A DNA stretch of 64,000 bases from NCBI GenBank assembly GCA_023663685.1, contig JAMPHB010000001.1, positions 41,766 to 105,765 of the forward strand, in the 5' to 3' direction. Below the pieces are notes generated by a model, which saw nothing but the letters and a program-made list of their open reading frames with translations, was not told the DNA's origin and did no database searches. Below, piece by piece: positions 8,949 to 17,707 of the stretch; the stretch's first letter is position 1; the number at the start of each line of letters is the position of its first letter. The stretch comes from Blautia sp. (GTDB lineage: Bacteria; Bacillota; Clostridia; Lachnospirales; Lachnospiraceae). A program made the position numbers and the translations under genes.

Positions 8949-11651
8949 ATGGACAAATACGAATACAACCTTAAGCTGGATCAGATGAAAAGCCTTATTG
9001 CGGACGAAAAGTATCAGGAAGCGGCGGAGATCGCGGACACTGTGAACTGGAATAAGGTCAAAAATCCGACGGCTTTGCTTAGGGCGGGAGAAATCTATGA
9101 AAAAGTGGAGCGCTATGAAGAGAGCCGGAATGTACTCCTGATGGCATATGACCGTTCTCCGATCGGGCGGGCGATTATTTACCGGCTGGCGGAGGTGGCT
9201 GTCAGGCTGCGGGATTTTCAGGCAGCGCAGCAGTATTATGACGAGTTTGTGGAGATTGCGCCCCACGACAATTTAAAATATGTATTAAGCTATGATATCA
9301 GGAAAGCGCAGGGAGCGCCCCACCGGGAGCTGATTCCGATTCTTGAGGAGCTCAAGGAGCAGGAGTACACGGAGGAGTGGGCTTATGAGCTGGCCTATCT
9401 GTACCACAAGGCAGGCATGAGCGAGAAGTGTATTGACGCCTGCGACGAGCTGATATTGTGGTTTGGGGACGGCCCGTATGTGGAGAGGGCGCTGGAGCTG
9501 AAAATGCTCTATCAGCCTCTCACAAAGGTGCAGGAGGAAAAGTACCGTTCTTTCCGTCAGGCGAAGGACGGTTATACGCATATTGCAATTGATGAGCTGC
9601 AGCAGGCCGGGGAATTTGCGAGAGAGGCGGTGGCGATTCCCCCGGTTCAGGTCAGTGCCGAGCGTTACAATACTGTGAATCTGCAGGAGGAGATTGCCCG
9701 GGGAATGCAGCAGATTATGGCTGCCACTGAGAAGTCGGCGGTGACGGATACGCTGGAGACCATCAACAAGATGGTGGAGGACATCCCCTATTTGAAGCTT
9801 CCCAGGGAGGCGCAGGAGGAAGAAATTTCACACATCGAGACGGACGAGGAGATCGACGGCTCTCTCAAAATCAATTTTCAGGAGATGCTGGGCGAGGAGC
9901 TTGACGGGCAGATGAGCCTGATGATGGATGAACACTCGCAGGTTGAGCGGCAGATTACGGGACAGATTACCATTGAAGAGGTACTGGAGGAGTGGGAGCG
10001 CACAAAGCGGGCGGCAGAGTCGGCGCTTTTAGATGCCGAGCAGCGCAAGCTTGAGTCGGCGAAGGCGAGAGCCCTGCAGGAGGCCGGAAATATTATGGAA
10101 CGGCTCACGGACGCGATGCCGAAGCTGGATGCAGGTGTGACCCCGCGGGAGCTTCTGGAGGAGGAATATTTGCAGGAGCGGCCGCTGCCGGGCGCAGTTA
10201 CGGAAAAGCTGTTCACCGTGGCGGCGGATGTGCTGCCTACGCAGGAGGATATGCTCACGCAGGAAAGTTTTCCGCTGCAGGAGGATATACTGGTACAAGA
10301 GGAGCTGCCCGTACAGGGAGAATATCCGCTGCAGGAGGAGTCCCATGCAGATATCGAGATAATTTCAGAAAATGAGCTGCTGGAGAATGGGCGTGATTCC
10401 GAGGATGCGCTCGACCAGCTTTTGGATGAGGCCGTGCAGGAAGAGATTCAGTCGGCCAGAGAGCCGGAGATAACGGCGGAAGAGTTTGCGGGGATATCGG
10501 AAGAGTTTTTGGCCGGAGAACCCGTGCCGGGGGCAGAGATGATCGCAGAGGAGTTTTTGGCCGGAGAGCCTGCAGCCGGGGAGGCGGAGATTTCAGCCGG
10601 AGAGCCTGCAATTGGAGAACCCGTGCCGGAGTCAGAGATGATCGCAGAGGAGATTTCGGCCGGAGAGCCTGCAATTGGAGAATCCGAGCCGGAGATAACG
10701 GCGGAGGAAGCCGTGGCGATATTGGAGAAGGCCGTGGCGGAGGAGGCTGTGCCGAAGCAGACCTTTAAAAAGCAGGCGACAGAGAAATTTAAGACAGAGC
10801 GCTGGAAGGGTAAGACCGTGCGCCTGCCAAAGATTCAGGAGCCGGAGGATCTGGGACGCCCGGATGGCGGTGCGGAGCCAGAGACCATTGAGAAGCTTAC
10901 CGATGAGCAGAAGAAGATATTTTCCTATTTTATTCCGGTGAAGGGCATGGAGGGTCAGCTCTGCAGGGCGCTCACGGGAGTGACCCGTCATCTGACAAAG
11001 GATTCTAAAGCGACGACCGGGAATCTGATCGTGCAGGGTGGTCAGGGCTGTGGCAAGACGACTTTGGCGACAAGCGTTATCAAGGTGCTGCAGCAGGAGA
11101 CCGGACGGCCGAACGACAGGATTGGCAAGATCCACGCAGAGGCGCTGAACCGCAGAGATGTGGGGGAGCTTCTGGAGAAGGTCAAGGGCGGCTGCCTGAT
11201 CATTGAGCAGGCAGGAGAGCTGGAGAAGCAGACAGTTGCGGCGCTGGCAAAGCTTTTGAAGCAGAATGACAGCGGGCTTTTGGTGATCATTGAGGATACC
11301 TCAAAGGGAATCAAAAAGCTTTTATCGCAGGACGACAGCTTTGCGGAAATGTTCACAGAGAAAATTACGGTGCCAATCTTTACAAATGACGAGCTAGTCT
11401 CATTTGCAAAATCTTACTCAAAGGAGCTGGGCTATGAGATCGACGAATTAGCGGTGCTCGCATTGTACAAGCGGATAAGCAGCATTCAAACGCTGGATCA
11501 GGCCACGACGCTTACAGAGGTGAAGGACATTGTGGACGAGGCGATTCAGCGTGAGGCCAGGGGCGGCGTCAAGAAATTTTTCAGTATTCTGACGGCGAGC
11601 CGTTATACCGATGATGACTGCATTGTACTAAATGAAAAGGATTTTGAATAA
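8949..11651 (+). CDS. TPR-repeat protein fused to a C-terminal AAA-type ATPase domain
   Basis: This 900-residue cytoplasmic protein starts at the ATG at 8949, preceded by GAGGTG; a GTG two codons earlier is possible. Residues 1-200 carry TPR-like helical repeats (LLRAGEIYEKVERYEESRNV, AYELAYLYHKAGM). Residues about 250-600 are highly acidic and low-complexity, with repeats built on SAGEPAIGEP and AEEFLAGEP. Residues about 690-870 are an ATPase module with Walker A GGQGCGKTT, Walker B-like GCLIIEQAG and a sensor-like VIIEDTS, followed by a helical lid. The design suggests a scaffold whose ATPase is recruited through the TPRs. The specific job is unknown. glgB starts 26 bp downstream and may be co-transcribed. 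Confidence 0.82.
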   Translation: MDKYEYNLKLDQMKSLIADEKYQEAAEIADTVNWNKVKNPTALLRAGEIYEKVERYEESRNVLLMAYDRSPIGRAIIYRLAEVAVRLRDFQAAQQYYDEFVEIAPHDNLKYVLSYDIRKAQGAPHRELIPILEELKEQEYTEEWAYELAYLYHKAGMSEKCIDACDELILWFGDGPYVERALELKMLYQPLTKVQEEKYRSFRQAKDGYTHIAIDELQQAGEFAREAVAIPPVQVSAERYNTVNLQEEIARGMQQIMAATEKSAVTDTLETINKMVEDIPYLKLPREAQEEEISHIETDEEIDGSLKINFQEMLGEELDGQMSLMMDEHSQVERQITGQITIEEVLEEWERTKRAAESALLDAEQRKLESAKARALQEAGNIMERLTDAMPKLDAGVTPRELLEEEYLQERPLPGAVTEKLFTVAADVLPTQEDMLTQESFPLQEDILVQEELPVQGEYPLQEESHADIEIISENELLENGRDSEDALDQLLDEAVQEEIQSAREPEITAEEFAGISEEFLAGEPVPGAEMIAEEFLAGEPAAGEAEISAGEPAIGEPVPESEMIAEEISAGEPAIGESEPEITAEEAVAILEKAVAEEAVPKQTFKKQATEKFKTERWKGKTVRLPKIQEPEDLGRPDGGAEPETIEKLTDEQKKIFSYFIPVKGMEGQLCRALTGVTRHLTKDSKATTGNLIVQGGQGCGKTTLATSVIKVLQQETGRPNDRIGKIHAEALNRRDVGELLEKVKGGCLIIEQAGELEKQTVAALAKLLKQNDSGLLVIIEDTSKGIKKLLSQDDSFAEMFTEKITVPIFTNDELVSFAKSYSKELGYEIDELAVLALYKRISSIQTLDQATTLTEVKDIVDEAIQREARGGVKKFFSILTASRYTDDDCIVLNEKDFE
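10460..10700 (+). repeat. In-frame degenerate repeats encoding AGEP/AEE units
   Basis: Imperfect tandem units encode blocks such as EFLAGEPVPG, EISAGEPAIGE and repeated MIAEE within the acidic linker of the TPR-ATPase. The DNA repeats (gccggagagcctgca, gagatgatcgcagagga) are near-identical, so this linker is likely to vary in length between strains. Confidence 0.75.
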
Positions 11652-11677
11652 ATTATAAAATATATGGAGGAGCTAGT

Positions 11678-13582
11678 ATGAGTAATTTTACAGAAATGGA
11701 TTGTTACTTGTTTGGACAGGCAACGCACTACGACATTTACCGGAAAATGGGCGCGCATGTTATGACACAGAAGCGTAAAAAAGGTGTATGCTTCGATGTC
11801 TGGGCGCCCCATGCGAGTCAGGTGTTTGTCATCGGTGATTTCAATGGCTGGAATGAGACCGCCCATGAAATGAAGCGCGTAGAGCCGGAGGAGATCGGCG
11901 TATACGAGCTGTTTGTCCCCGATGTGGATTACGGAGCGATGTACAAGTATCTGATCATCGCGCAGGATGGGAGCAGGCACTACAAGGCCGATCCTTACGC
12001 CAACTATGCGCAGCTGCGTCCTGAGACAGCCTCTGTCGTGGTGGATATCGACCATTTTAAGTGGACGGACGATGCGTGGATGAAGGAGCGCGCGGCGCTG
12101 ACGCAGGAGACGCTCTACAAGCAGCCCATGGCAATCTACGAGGTACATCCGGGATCGTGGATGCGCCATCCCTGCCGGGAGGACGAGGGCTTTTACACCT
12201 ACCGGGAGCTGGCGAAGTCGCTGGTTGCCTATGTGAAGGAGATGGGCTACACGCATGTGGAGCTGATGGGAATTTCCGAGTATCCCTTTGACGGCTCCTG
12301 GGGTTACCAGGTGACGGGGTATTACGCACCGACCTCCCGCTACGGAACGCCGGAGGATTTTGCATATCTGGTCAATGAGTTCCACAAAAATAAGATTGGC
12401 GTGATTCTCGACTGGGTTCCGGCGCATTTTCCGAGGGATGCCCACGGACTTGCGATGTTTGACGGCACGCCGACTTATGAATATGCGGACACCCGCAAGG
12501 GAGAGCATCCGGACTGGGGTACCAAGATTTTTGATTACGCGAAAAATGAGGTCAAGAATTTCCTGATTGGAAGTGCCCTGATGTGGGTGGAGAACTATCA
12601 TGTAGACGGTCTGCGCGTGGATGCGGTGGCGTCTATGCTCTATCTGGATTACGGCAAGCAGGACGGACAGTGGGTACCAAATATCTACGGCGGCAACAAG
12701 AACCTCGAGGCAATCGAGTTTTTCAAGCATATCAATACACTGATTGAGGGACGCAACCATGGTGCGGTGATGATTGCGGAGGAGTCAACGGCATGGCCGA
12801 AGGTGACGGGGTCAGTGACGGACGATGGACTGAATTTCAGCTATAAGTGGAATATGGGCTGGATGCATGATTTCCTGGATTACATGAAGCTGGATCCGTA
12901 TTTCCGCAAGGACAACCACAACCGCATGACATTTGCGATGAGCTATAATGAGAGCGAGAAGTACATTCTGGTGCTCTCCCACGATGAGGTAGTGCATTTG
13001 AAGTGCTCCATGCTCAATAAAATGCCGGGGCTGGAGGGGGACAAGTTCAAGAACCTCATGGCGGGCTATGCGTTTATGATGGGTCATTCCGGCAAGAAGC
13101 TTTTGTTTATGGGACAGGAATTCGCGCAGGTGCAGGAGTGGAGCGAGGAGCGTGAGCTCGACTGGTATCTGCTCTCTGACCCGAAGCACAAGCATATGCA
13201 GGACTGGGTAAAGGAGCTGCTTCACATTTACCGGAAAAACCCCTGTATGTACGAGCTGGACGACAGCTGGGAGGGCTTTGAGTGGGTAAATGCCGACGAT
13301 AATGAGCGCAGTATTTTCAGCTTTATCCGAAAGAGCGCAGATGGCAAGAACAATCTGCTGTTTGTGATTAACTTTACTCCGGTGGCGCGGGACGATTACC
13401 GGATAGGAGTGAATAAACGCAAGACCTACAAGCTGATCTTAAACAGTGAGGACGTGAGATTTGGCGGTTCCGAGGCGAATCGTCCGACCTCCTACAAGCC
13501 GGTCAAGAAGGAGATGGACAATCGGCCATATTCCATCGCATATCCGCTTCCGGCATACGGTGTGGCGGTGTTTAAATTCTAA
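11678..13582 (+). CDS. glgB: 1,4-alpha-glucan branching enzyme
   Basis: This 634-residue GH13 enzyme transfers alpha-1,4 glucan segments to make alpha-1,6 branches in glycogen. After a short N-terminal extension comes a CBM48 beta-sandwich (VWAPHASQVFVIGDFNGWNE). The catalytic barrel follows, with region I (ILDWVPAHFP), region II carrying the nucleophile (GLRVDAVASMLY, Asp near residue 314), region III with the acid/base (MIAEEST) and region IV (LSHDEVVH). A C-terminal beta domain ends the protein. GGAGGAGC precedes the ATG at 11678. No other glg gene is in the window, so it is separated from any glycogen operon. A strong terminator follows directly. Confidence 0.96.
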   Translation: MSNFTEMDCYLFGQATHYDIYRKMGAHVMTQKRKKGVCFDVWAPHASQVFVIGDFNGWNETAHEMKRVEPEEIGVYELFVPDVDYGAMYKYLIIAQDGSRHYKADPYANYAQLRPETASVVVDIDHFKWTDDAWMKERAALTQETLYKQPMAIYEVHPGSWMRHPCREDEGFYTYRELAKSLVAYVKEMGYTHVELMGISEYPFDGSWGYQVTGYYAPTSRYGTPEDFAYLVNEFHKNKIGVILDWVPAHFPRDAHGLAMFDGTPTYEYADTRKGEHPDWGTKIFDYAKNEVKNFLIGSALMWVENYHVDGLRVDAVASMLYLDYGKQDGQWVPNIYGGNKNLEAIEFFKHINTLIEGRNHGAVMIAEESTAWPKVTGSVTDDGLNFSYKWNMGWMHDFLDYMKLDPYFRKDNHNRMTFAMSYNESEKYILVLSHDEVVHLKCSMLNKMPGLEGDKFKNLMAGYAFMMGHSGKKLLFMGQEFAQVQEWSEERELDWYLLSDPKHKHMQDWVKELLHIYRKNPCMYELDDSWEGFEWVNADDNERSIFSFIRKSADGKNNLLFVINFTPVARDDYRIGVNKRKTYKLILNSEDVRFGGSEANRPTSYKPVKKEMDNRPYSIAYPLPAYGVAVFKF

Positions 13583-13592
13583 TTGCACATGC

Positions 13593-13626
13593 AAAAGCCC
13601 GGGCGGCGGTAGCTGCCCGGGCTTTT
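13593..13626 (+). terminator. Intrinsic terminator of glgB
   Basis: The arms aaaagcccgggc and gcccgggctttt with a 10-nt loop are followed by tatttt. This is a strong GC-rich hairpin 11 bp after the glgB stop. Confidence 0.9.
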
Positions 13627-13652
13627 ATTTTCCATTCGGCGGAAGATTTTCT

Positions 13653-13682
13653 TTGAAAATTATCAGAATAGTGTGGTATAAT
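13653..13682 (+). promoter_or_regulatory. Sigma-A promoter of the CarD-family gene
   Basis: TTGAAA (13653-13658) and TATAAT (13677-13682) have an 18-bp spacer. The ATG lies 40 bp downstream behind aaggaggtg. Confidence 0.8.
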
Positions 13683-13721
13683 GTATATATATGTTCTTTA
13701 TGTCAGATAAGGAGGTGTGTA

Positions 13722-14222
13722 ATGTTTGATGTTGGAGATTATGTATTCAAAGCAGTGAACGGTATCTGCCGCGTGGAGAAAATCGGACACCCCGACATGG
13801 GCGGGGCGAATCCCGAGAAGTTATATTATTTTCTGGTTCCCGAGAAGGGGAGCGGAGGCCGCCTCTATGTGCCCGTAGATGTGTCGGAGACAAAACTTCG
13901 GAGAGTGCTGAGCGAGGAGGAAGCGTGGGCCCTGATTGGCCGGATGTCAGAAATTGGGGATATGCTTGATCCCAACCGGAAGACCCGGGATCAGGAGATG
14001 AAGAGTATAGTAAACGGCGTGAATCCCGAGGAGCTGGTGAGGGTAATCAAATTTTTGTATTTGGATAAGGTAAAGAGACAGCAGGATGGAAAAAAGCTGC
14101 CGGTATCCGAGGAACGGTATTTCCGTGCGGCGGAGGATCAGCTGTATGGAGAGCTGGCATTTGCCATCGGCCGCGCGGTTGAGGAGATGCCGGAGATTAT
14201 CAGGGAAGCCATCGGGCAATAG
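13722..14222 (+). CDS. CarD family transcriptional regulator
   Basis: This 166-residue protein starts at the ATG at 13722 behind a near-perfect AAGGAGGTG. Longer in-frame extensions run back into glgB and are rejected. Residues 1-60 form the RNA-polymerase-interacting CarD/TRCF Tudor-like domain (MFDVGDYVFKAVNGICRVE, YYFLVPEKGSGGRLYVPVD). The helical C-terminal half (LIGRMSEIGDML, EELVRVIKFLYL) would contact promoter DNA at the upstream edge of the bubble. CarD-family proteins modulate open-complex stability, often globally. The gene has its own promoter and is followed 60 bp later by the polyphosphate enzyme, possibly in one transcript. Confidence 0.9.
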   Translation: MFDVGDYVFKAVNGICRVEKIGHPDMGGANPEKLYYFLVPEKGSGGRLYVPVDVSETKLRRVLSEEEAWALIGRMSEIGDMLDPNRKTRDQEMKSIVNGVNPEELVRVIKFLYLDKVKRQQDGKKLPVSEERYFRAAEDQLYGELAFAIGRAVEEMPEIIREAIGQ

Positions 14223-14282
14223 GGATCGCCCCTGCCAGTCGTTCAAAGCAGGGTAAGACACTGAGGAAAGGAGAGGGTGTAT

Positions 14283-15758
14283 ATGTTGACGGACTGGAAC
14301 AAACCACAAATCCCGGAGAGAGAGGAGCTGGAGGCCCGGCTTGCCGCGGCGCGGACGAAGCTTGCCGCCTGCCAGACCCAGCTCAAGGAGAAAAAGCTGC
14401 CGGTGCTGGTGCTCATGGAGGGCTGGGGGGCTGCCGGAAAGGGCAGTGTGCTCGGCAAGGTGATACGCAATATTGACCCGCGTTTTTTCAAGGTGGCGAC
14501 AATGGATATACCCACGCCGGAGGAGAAGCGCAAACCGTTTTTATACCGGTACTTTGTGAAGATTCCGGAGGCGGGAAAATATATGTTTCTGGACGGCGGC
14601 TGGATGGACGAGATTACGGCAGACCGTCTTTCGGGTACTATTGACGAAGAGGAGTACAAGAAGCGCATAGAGAGTGTGCGCCGTTTTGAGCGCCAGCTCA
14701 CGGACAACGGCTATCTTGTAATGAAATTTTTCTTCCACATTAGTGCGAAGGAACAGAAAAAGCGGCTGAATGCGCTGCTGGAGGACAAGAATACCGAGTG
14801 GCGGGTCAGCGAGAAGGATCGTATGCAGAATAAGTACTACGGGGAGACGATGGAGGTGTTTGAGCAGTATCTGTGCGATACGAACCAGTCCACGGCTCCG
14901 TGGTATTTAATTGACGCGAAGCGGAAAAAATGGGCGGAGCTCCAGGTCACGGAGCTTCTGGTCGAGGGAATTGGAACCGCACTTAAAAACAGCAGTATCG
15001 CTGTGCCGATCCTGCAGAATTCTTTTCCGCTTGTTCCCCTGCCAAAGCTGGAGGAGATTGATCTGGACAGAACGCTCACCGAGGAGGAGTACCGGGCGCA
15101 TCTTGACAGATACCAGAGCCGCCTGAGGGAGCTGCACAATGAGATCTACCGCGAGAAGATTCCGGTCATCATTGCCTACGAGGGCTGGGATGCGGCCGGA
15201 AAGGGCGGTAATATCAAGCGAATTACCGGCGCGTTAGACCCCAGAGGCTATGAGGTGCATCCGATTGCAAGTCCCGAGCCGCACGAAAAAGCGAGGCATT
15301 ATCTGTGGCGTTTTTGGAACCGCCTGCCGAAAACGGGCCATGTGGCGATTTTTGACCGGACATGGTATGGTCGTGTGATGGTCGAGAGGCTGGAGGGCTT
15401 TTGCAGTGAAAACGACTGGCAGCGGGCATACAATGAGATTAACGAGTTTGAAAAGGAGCTGTACGACTGGGGAGCGGTTATCCTCAAGTTCTGGGTGCAG
15501 ATCGACAAGGACACACAGCTTGCCCGTTTTACGGACAGGCAGAATACCCCGGAAAAGCAGTGGAAAATTACAGACGAGGACTGGCGCAACCGGGAGAAGT
15601 GGGAGCTTTATGAGGATGCGGTGAACGAGATGCTGAAAAAGACCAACAGCACATATGCGCCGTGGCATATCTTAGAGTCCAACGACAAGCGTTATGCGAG
15701 AATCAAGGCGCTGAAAATTGTGGTGGATGCGATGGAGAAGGCGCTGGGACATAGCTGA
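14283..15758 (+). CDS. pap: Polyphosphate:AMP phosphotransferase (two-domain PPK2)
   Basis: This 491-residue protein contains two tandem PPK2 kinase domains, the class II arrangement known from polyphosphate:AMP phosphotransferase, which makes ADP from AMP and polyphosphate. Domain 1 has Walker A GWGAAGKGS near residue 47. Domain 2 has GWDAAGKGG near residue 301, with the lid and aspartate region (ASPEPHEKARHYLWRFW, IFDRTWYGRVMVERLEGF) intact. In domain 1 the equivalent aspartate/lid region is diverged (FLDGGWMDEITADRLSGT), so catalysis probably rests with the C-terminal domain, as in characterised members. The ATG at 14283 follows GGAGAGGG; a GTG two codons earlier is less likely. The role is energy or nucleotide balance from stored polyphosphate. 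Confidence 0.92.
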   Translation: MLTDWNKPQIPEREELEARLAAARTKLAACQTQLKEKKLPVLVLMEGWGAAGKGSVLGKVIRNIDPRFFKVATMDIPTPEEKRKPFLYRYFVKIPEAGKYMFLDGGWMDEITADRLSGTIDEEEYKKRIESVRRFERQLTDNGYLVMKFFFHISAKEQKKRLNALLEDKNTEWRVSEKDRMQNKYYGETMEVFEQYLCDTNQSTAPWYLIDAKRKKWAELQVTELLVEGIGTALKNSSIAVPILQNSFPLVPLPKLEEIDLDRTLTEEEYRAHLDRYQSRLRELHNEIYREKIPVIIAYEGWDAAGKGGNIKRITGALDPRGYEVHPIASPEPHEKARHYLWRFWNRLPKTGHVAIFDRTWYGRVMVERLEGFCSENDWQRAYNEINEFEKELYDWGAVILKFWVQIDKDTQLARFTDRQNTPEKQWKITDEDWRNREKWELYEDAVNEMLKKTNSTYAPWHILESNDKRYARIKALKIVVDAMEKALGHS

Positions 15759-15839
15759 TGGCGCGTGATAAAATGCGGAGCAGCACAGTATATATTTGAA
15801 TGTTTGCTCATACACTGAATATGATGAAGCACCCATGGA

Positions 15840-16958
15840 ATGATGTGTATGAAGCGTTTGAAAAGGCAGCGGTTAATTATTTTAATCGAGCTCATTATAC
15901 TGGCTGTGATACTGGTGACGGGAATTGTGTGCTATTTTTCGCCGGGGGCGAAGGTTTCCGGCGACGTATACCGGGAGTCGTCAGAGCAGAAGGAATATAT
16001 TAAGTGGGTGGATTTCAATGTGACCAAGGAGGCCATGCAGGACGCCTACGAATATGATGTACAAACCTACGGGCAGGAAGTGCATTTGGACTGGATCGCG
16101 CTTCTTGCCCTGCAGGCGTGTAAAAACGGCGGAAATTTTAAAAGCTACAAATCCGGGGATCTGGAAGAAACAGCGCAAAAGCTGCTCAATGGCAATGTCA
16201 CTCTGAACAAACTTACAAAAGATTTACAGTATTACAATTACTATTACGAGGCGTACAGCGCCGTACTCGGCGGACTGGTCGGAGAGTATGAGATTCAGAG
16301 TGCCGCGGGAGAGACAGCGGATGCGCAGGAGTCCGCGGGGGAGACAGCGGATGCGCAGGAGGAGGGGACATGGGAGAAATGTTACGGCCTTAAAGGATTT
16401 CTTCCGCTTGCCAAAAACTTTCCCTACACGGACTATGATGATTTCGGCGCGTCCCGCTCCTACGGATATAAGCGCCCGCATCTCGGACACGACATGATGG
16501 GGCAGACCGGAACTCCGGTGATTGCGGTGGAGTCCGGCTATGTGGAGGCCATCGGCTGGAACCAGTACGGCGGCTGGAGGCTGGGGATTCGAAGCTTTGA
16601 CAAAAAGCGCTATTACTACTATGCGCATATGCGTCAGAATTTTCCTTACTGTAAATCGCTGGAGGAGGGCAGTGTAGTCACCGCCGGAGATGTGATCGGC
16701 TATCTCGGGCACACCGGCTACAGTACGACCGAAAATGTAAACAATATAGAAACGCCGCATCTGCATTTCGGTCTGCAGCTCATTTTCGATGAGTCGCAGA
16801 AGGACGGCTCCAACGAGATATGGGTCAGCTGCTACGAGCTTACCCGCTTTCTGTACCAGAACCGCAGCGAGGCTGTGAAGAACGAGGAGACGAAGGAGTG
16901 GGTCAGGGTGCGGCAGATGCGCGACCCGGCCGTGGAGGAATATAAAAAAGAGCGGTAA
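15840..16958 (+). CDS. Membrane-anchored M23 (LytM) peptidoglycan endopeptidase
   Basis: This 372-residue protein has a short basic N-terminus and one hydrophobic signal-anchor (LIILIELIILAVILVTGIV). A helical domain of about 100 residues follows, then two copies of an AGETADAQE linker, and a C-terminal M23 domain. Zinc-ligand motifs are intact: HLGHD (HxxxD) near residue 213 and HLHFG (HxH) near residue 306, with a YYAHM core. It should cleave cross-linking peptides of the cell wall outside the membrane. Start choice is uncertain: ATGs at 15840, 15843 and 15849 all lack a strong ribosome binding site. A bidirectional terminator follows and ends the transcript against the opposing gene. Confidence 0.88.
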   Translation: MMCMKRLKRQRLIILIELIILAVILVTGIVCYFSPGAKVSGDVYRESSEQKEYIKWVDFNVTKEAMQDAYEYDVQTYGQEVHLDWIALLALQACKNGGNFKSYKSGDLEETAQKLLNGNVTLNKLTKDLQYYNYYYEAYSAVLGGLVGEYEIQSAAGETADAQESAGETADAQEEGTWEKCYGLKGFLPLAKNFPYTDYDDFGASRSYGYKRPHLGHDMMGQTGTPVIAVESGYVEAIGWNQYGGWRLGIRSFDKKRYYYYAHMRQNFPYCKSLEEGSVVTAGDVIGYLGHTGYSTTENVNNIETPHLHFGLQLIFDESQKDGSNEIWVSCYELTRFLYQNRSEAVKNEETKEWVRVRQMRDPAVEEYKKER

Positions 16959-16982
16959 TCACCGGATTACCGCTCCTTGTTT
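16952..16982. terminator. Bidirectional terminator between convergent genes
   Basis: The arms gagcggtaatc and gattaccgctc flank a short loop (accg) and are followed by cttgtttta on the + strand. An A/T tract lies on the other side, so it can serve both the M23 gene and the minus-strand gene. Confidence 0.8.
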
Positions 16983-17449
16983 TATAGCTGTTGAAGATTG
17001 TTCAGAAAGGCGTTGTAAAAGTCGCGCTCTTTCCGGTAAAGCCTCTGAAAGTCTTCGCTTGTATGCATGTTGGAAACCAGCGGCTGCTCTAAGCAGCACA
17101 ACGCCTTTTTCACGGCAGCTGTTGCTGTCTCCACAGAATCTCCCAAAACATTGCCCGCATCCGGATTGCCCTTGTACCATGCGACCATTCTCTGAACCTG
17201 CAGCTGGGAGATATATCCGGAAGTTCCTTCCGGAAGAAATACCAGTCCATTGCAGCCGGTTGCTTCCGCGGCCTCCATCCACGCCCGCTTCACAGCCTCC
17301 GGCGCGTTTGCCCCGACATAATCCCACGCCTTCTCATGGCATTCCGTGAATTCAGCTCTCTTTGAAGAAATCAGATTGCCGAGATCCGTCGTGTAGCTTT
17401 TACTGGCATAATAAGAAGCATTTGGTTTGGCAGCTAAATTTGAACTCAT
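16982..17449 (-). CDS. Uncharacterised 155-residue protein
   Basis: The minus-strand ATG at 17449 is chosen because a perfect GGAGG lies 8 bp upstream; an ATG at 17470 would add seven residues without a ribosome binding site. The product is soluble with no signal peptide. It starts MSSNLAAKPNASYYASKSY, has a Trp-rich helical part (EKAWDYVGANAPEAVKRAWM) and a Gly-containing turn (CNGLVFLPEGTSGYISQLQ). No family is recognised with confidence. It stands alone, convergent with the M23 gene, with an AT-rich upstream region. It is probably genuine because it has a good ribosome binding site and balanced composition. Confidence 0.7.
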   Translation of the reverse strand: MSSNLAAKPNASYYASKSYTTDLGNLISSKRAEFTECHEKAWDYVGANAPEAVKRAWMEAAEATGCNGLVFLPEGTSGYISQLQVQRMVAWYKGNPDAGNVLGDSVETATAAVKKALCCLEQPLVSNMHTSEDFQRLYRKERDFYNAFLNNLQQL

Positions 17450-17607
17450 ATCATATACCTCCGTGTACATGCTGTTCGATTTCCCTTCACATATTTTATC
17501 GACTTTTTTCGTAAATACTTTATATAATTTGAAAATTTGTACAGCTTTTTTTGGGAAAAGACGGTTTATAGTTCCAAAAAAATGATTATAGATAAGTAAG
17601 ATAAAGA

Positions 17608-17662
17608 TTAGTAAATTATGGTTTAGTAAATTACAACTTAGTAAATTATGATTGACTAAATG
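17608..17662 (+). repeat. Iteron-like TTAGTAAATTA repeats
   Basis: Three perfect copies of ttagtaaatta start at 17608, 17623 and 17638, an exact 15-bp period. A degenerate fourth copy (ttgactaaatg, 17652) contains the -35 box of the next gene. Even spacing next to a promoter suggests an operator array. Confidence 0.75.
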
Positions 17663-17680
17663 AAAATAACATGATAGAGT
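17652..17680 (+). promoter_or_regulatory. Candidate promoter of the DUF234-type ATPase gene
   Basis: TTGACT (17652-17657) and TAGAGT (17675-17680) are 17 bp apart. The -35 is embedded in the last unit of the 15-bp repeat array, so binding to the repeats would be expected to affect it. Confidence 0.5.
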
Positions 17681-17707
17681 ATAGTTAGATGGAATGGAGG
17701 TGGGTTT

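Noticed and set aside
8187..9266. 359-codon minus-strand frame
   Set aside because: Lies opposite the AI-2E-family permease and TPR genes; His/Arg-rich composition typical of an antisense shadow.
11603..12760. 385-codon minus-strand frame
   Set aside because: Opposite glgB, which has all catalytic motifs; no ribosome binding site.
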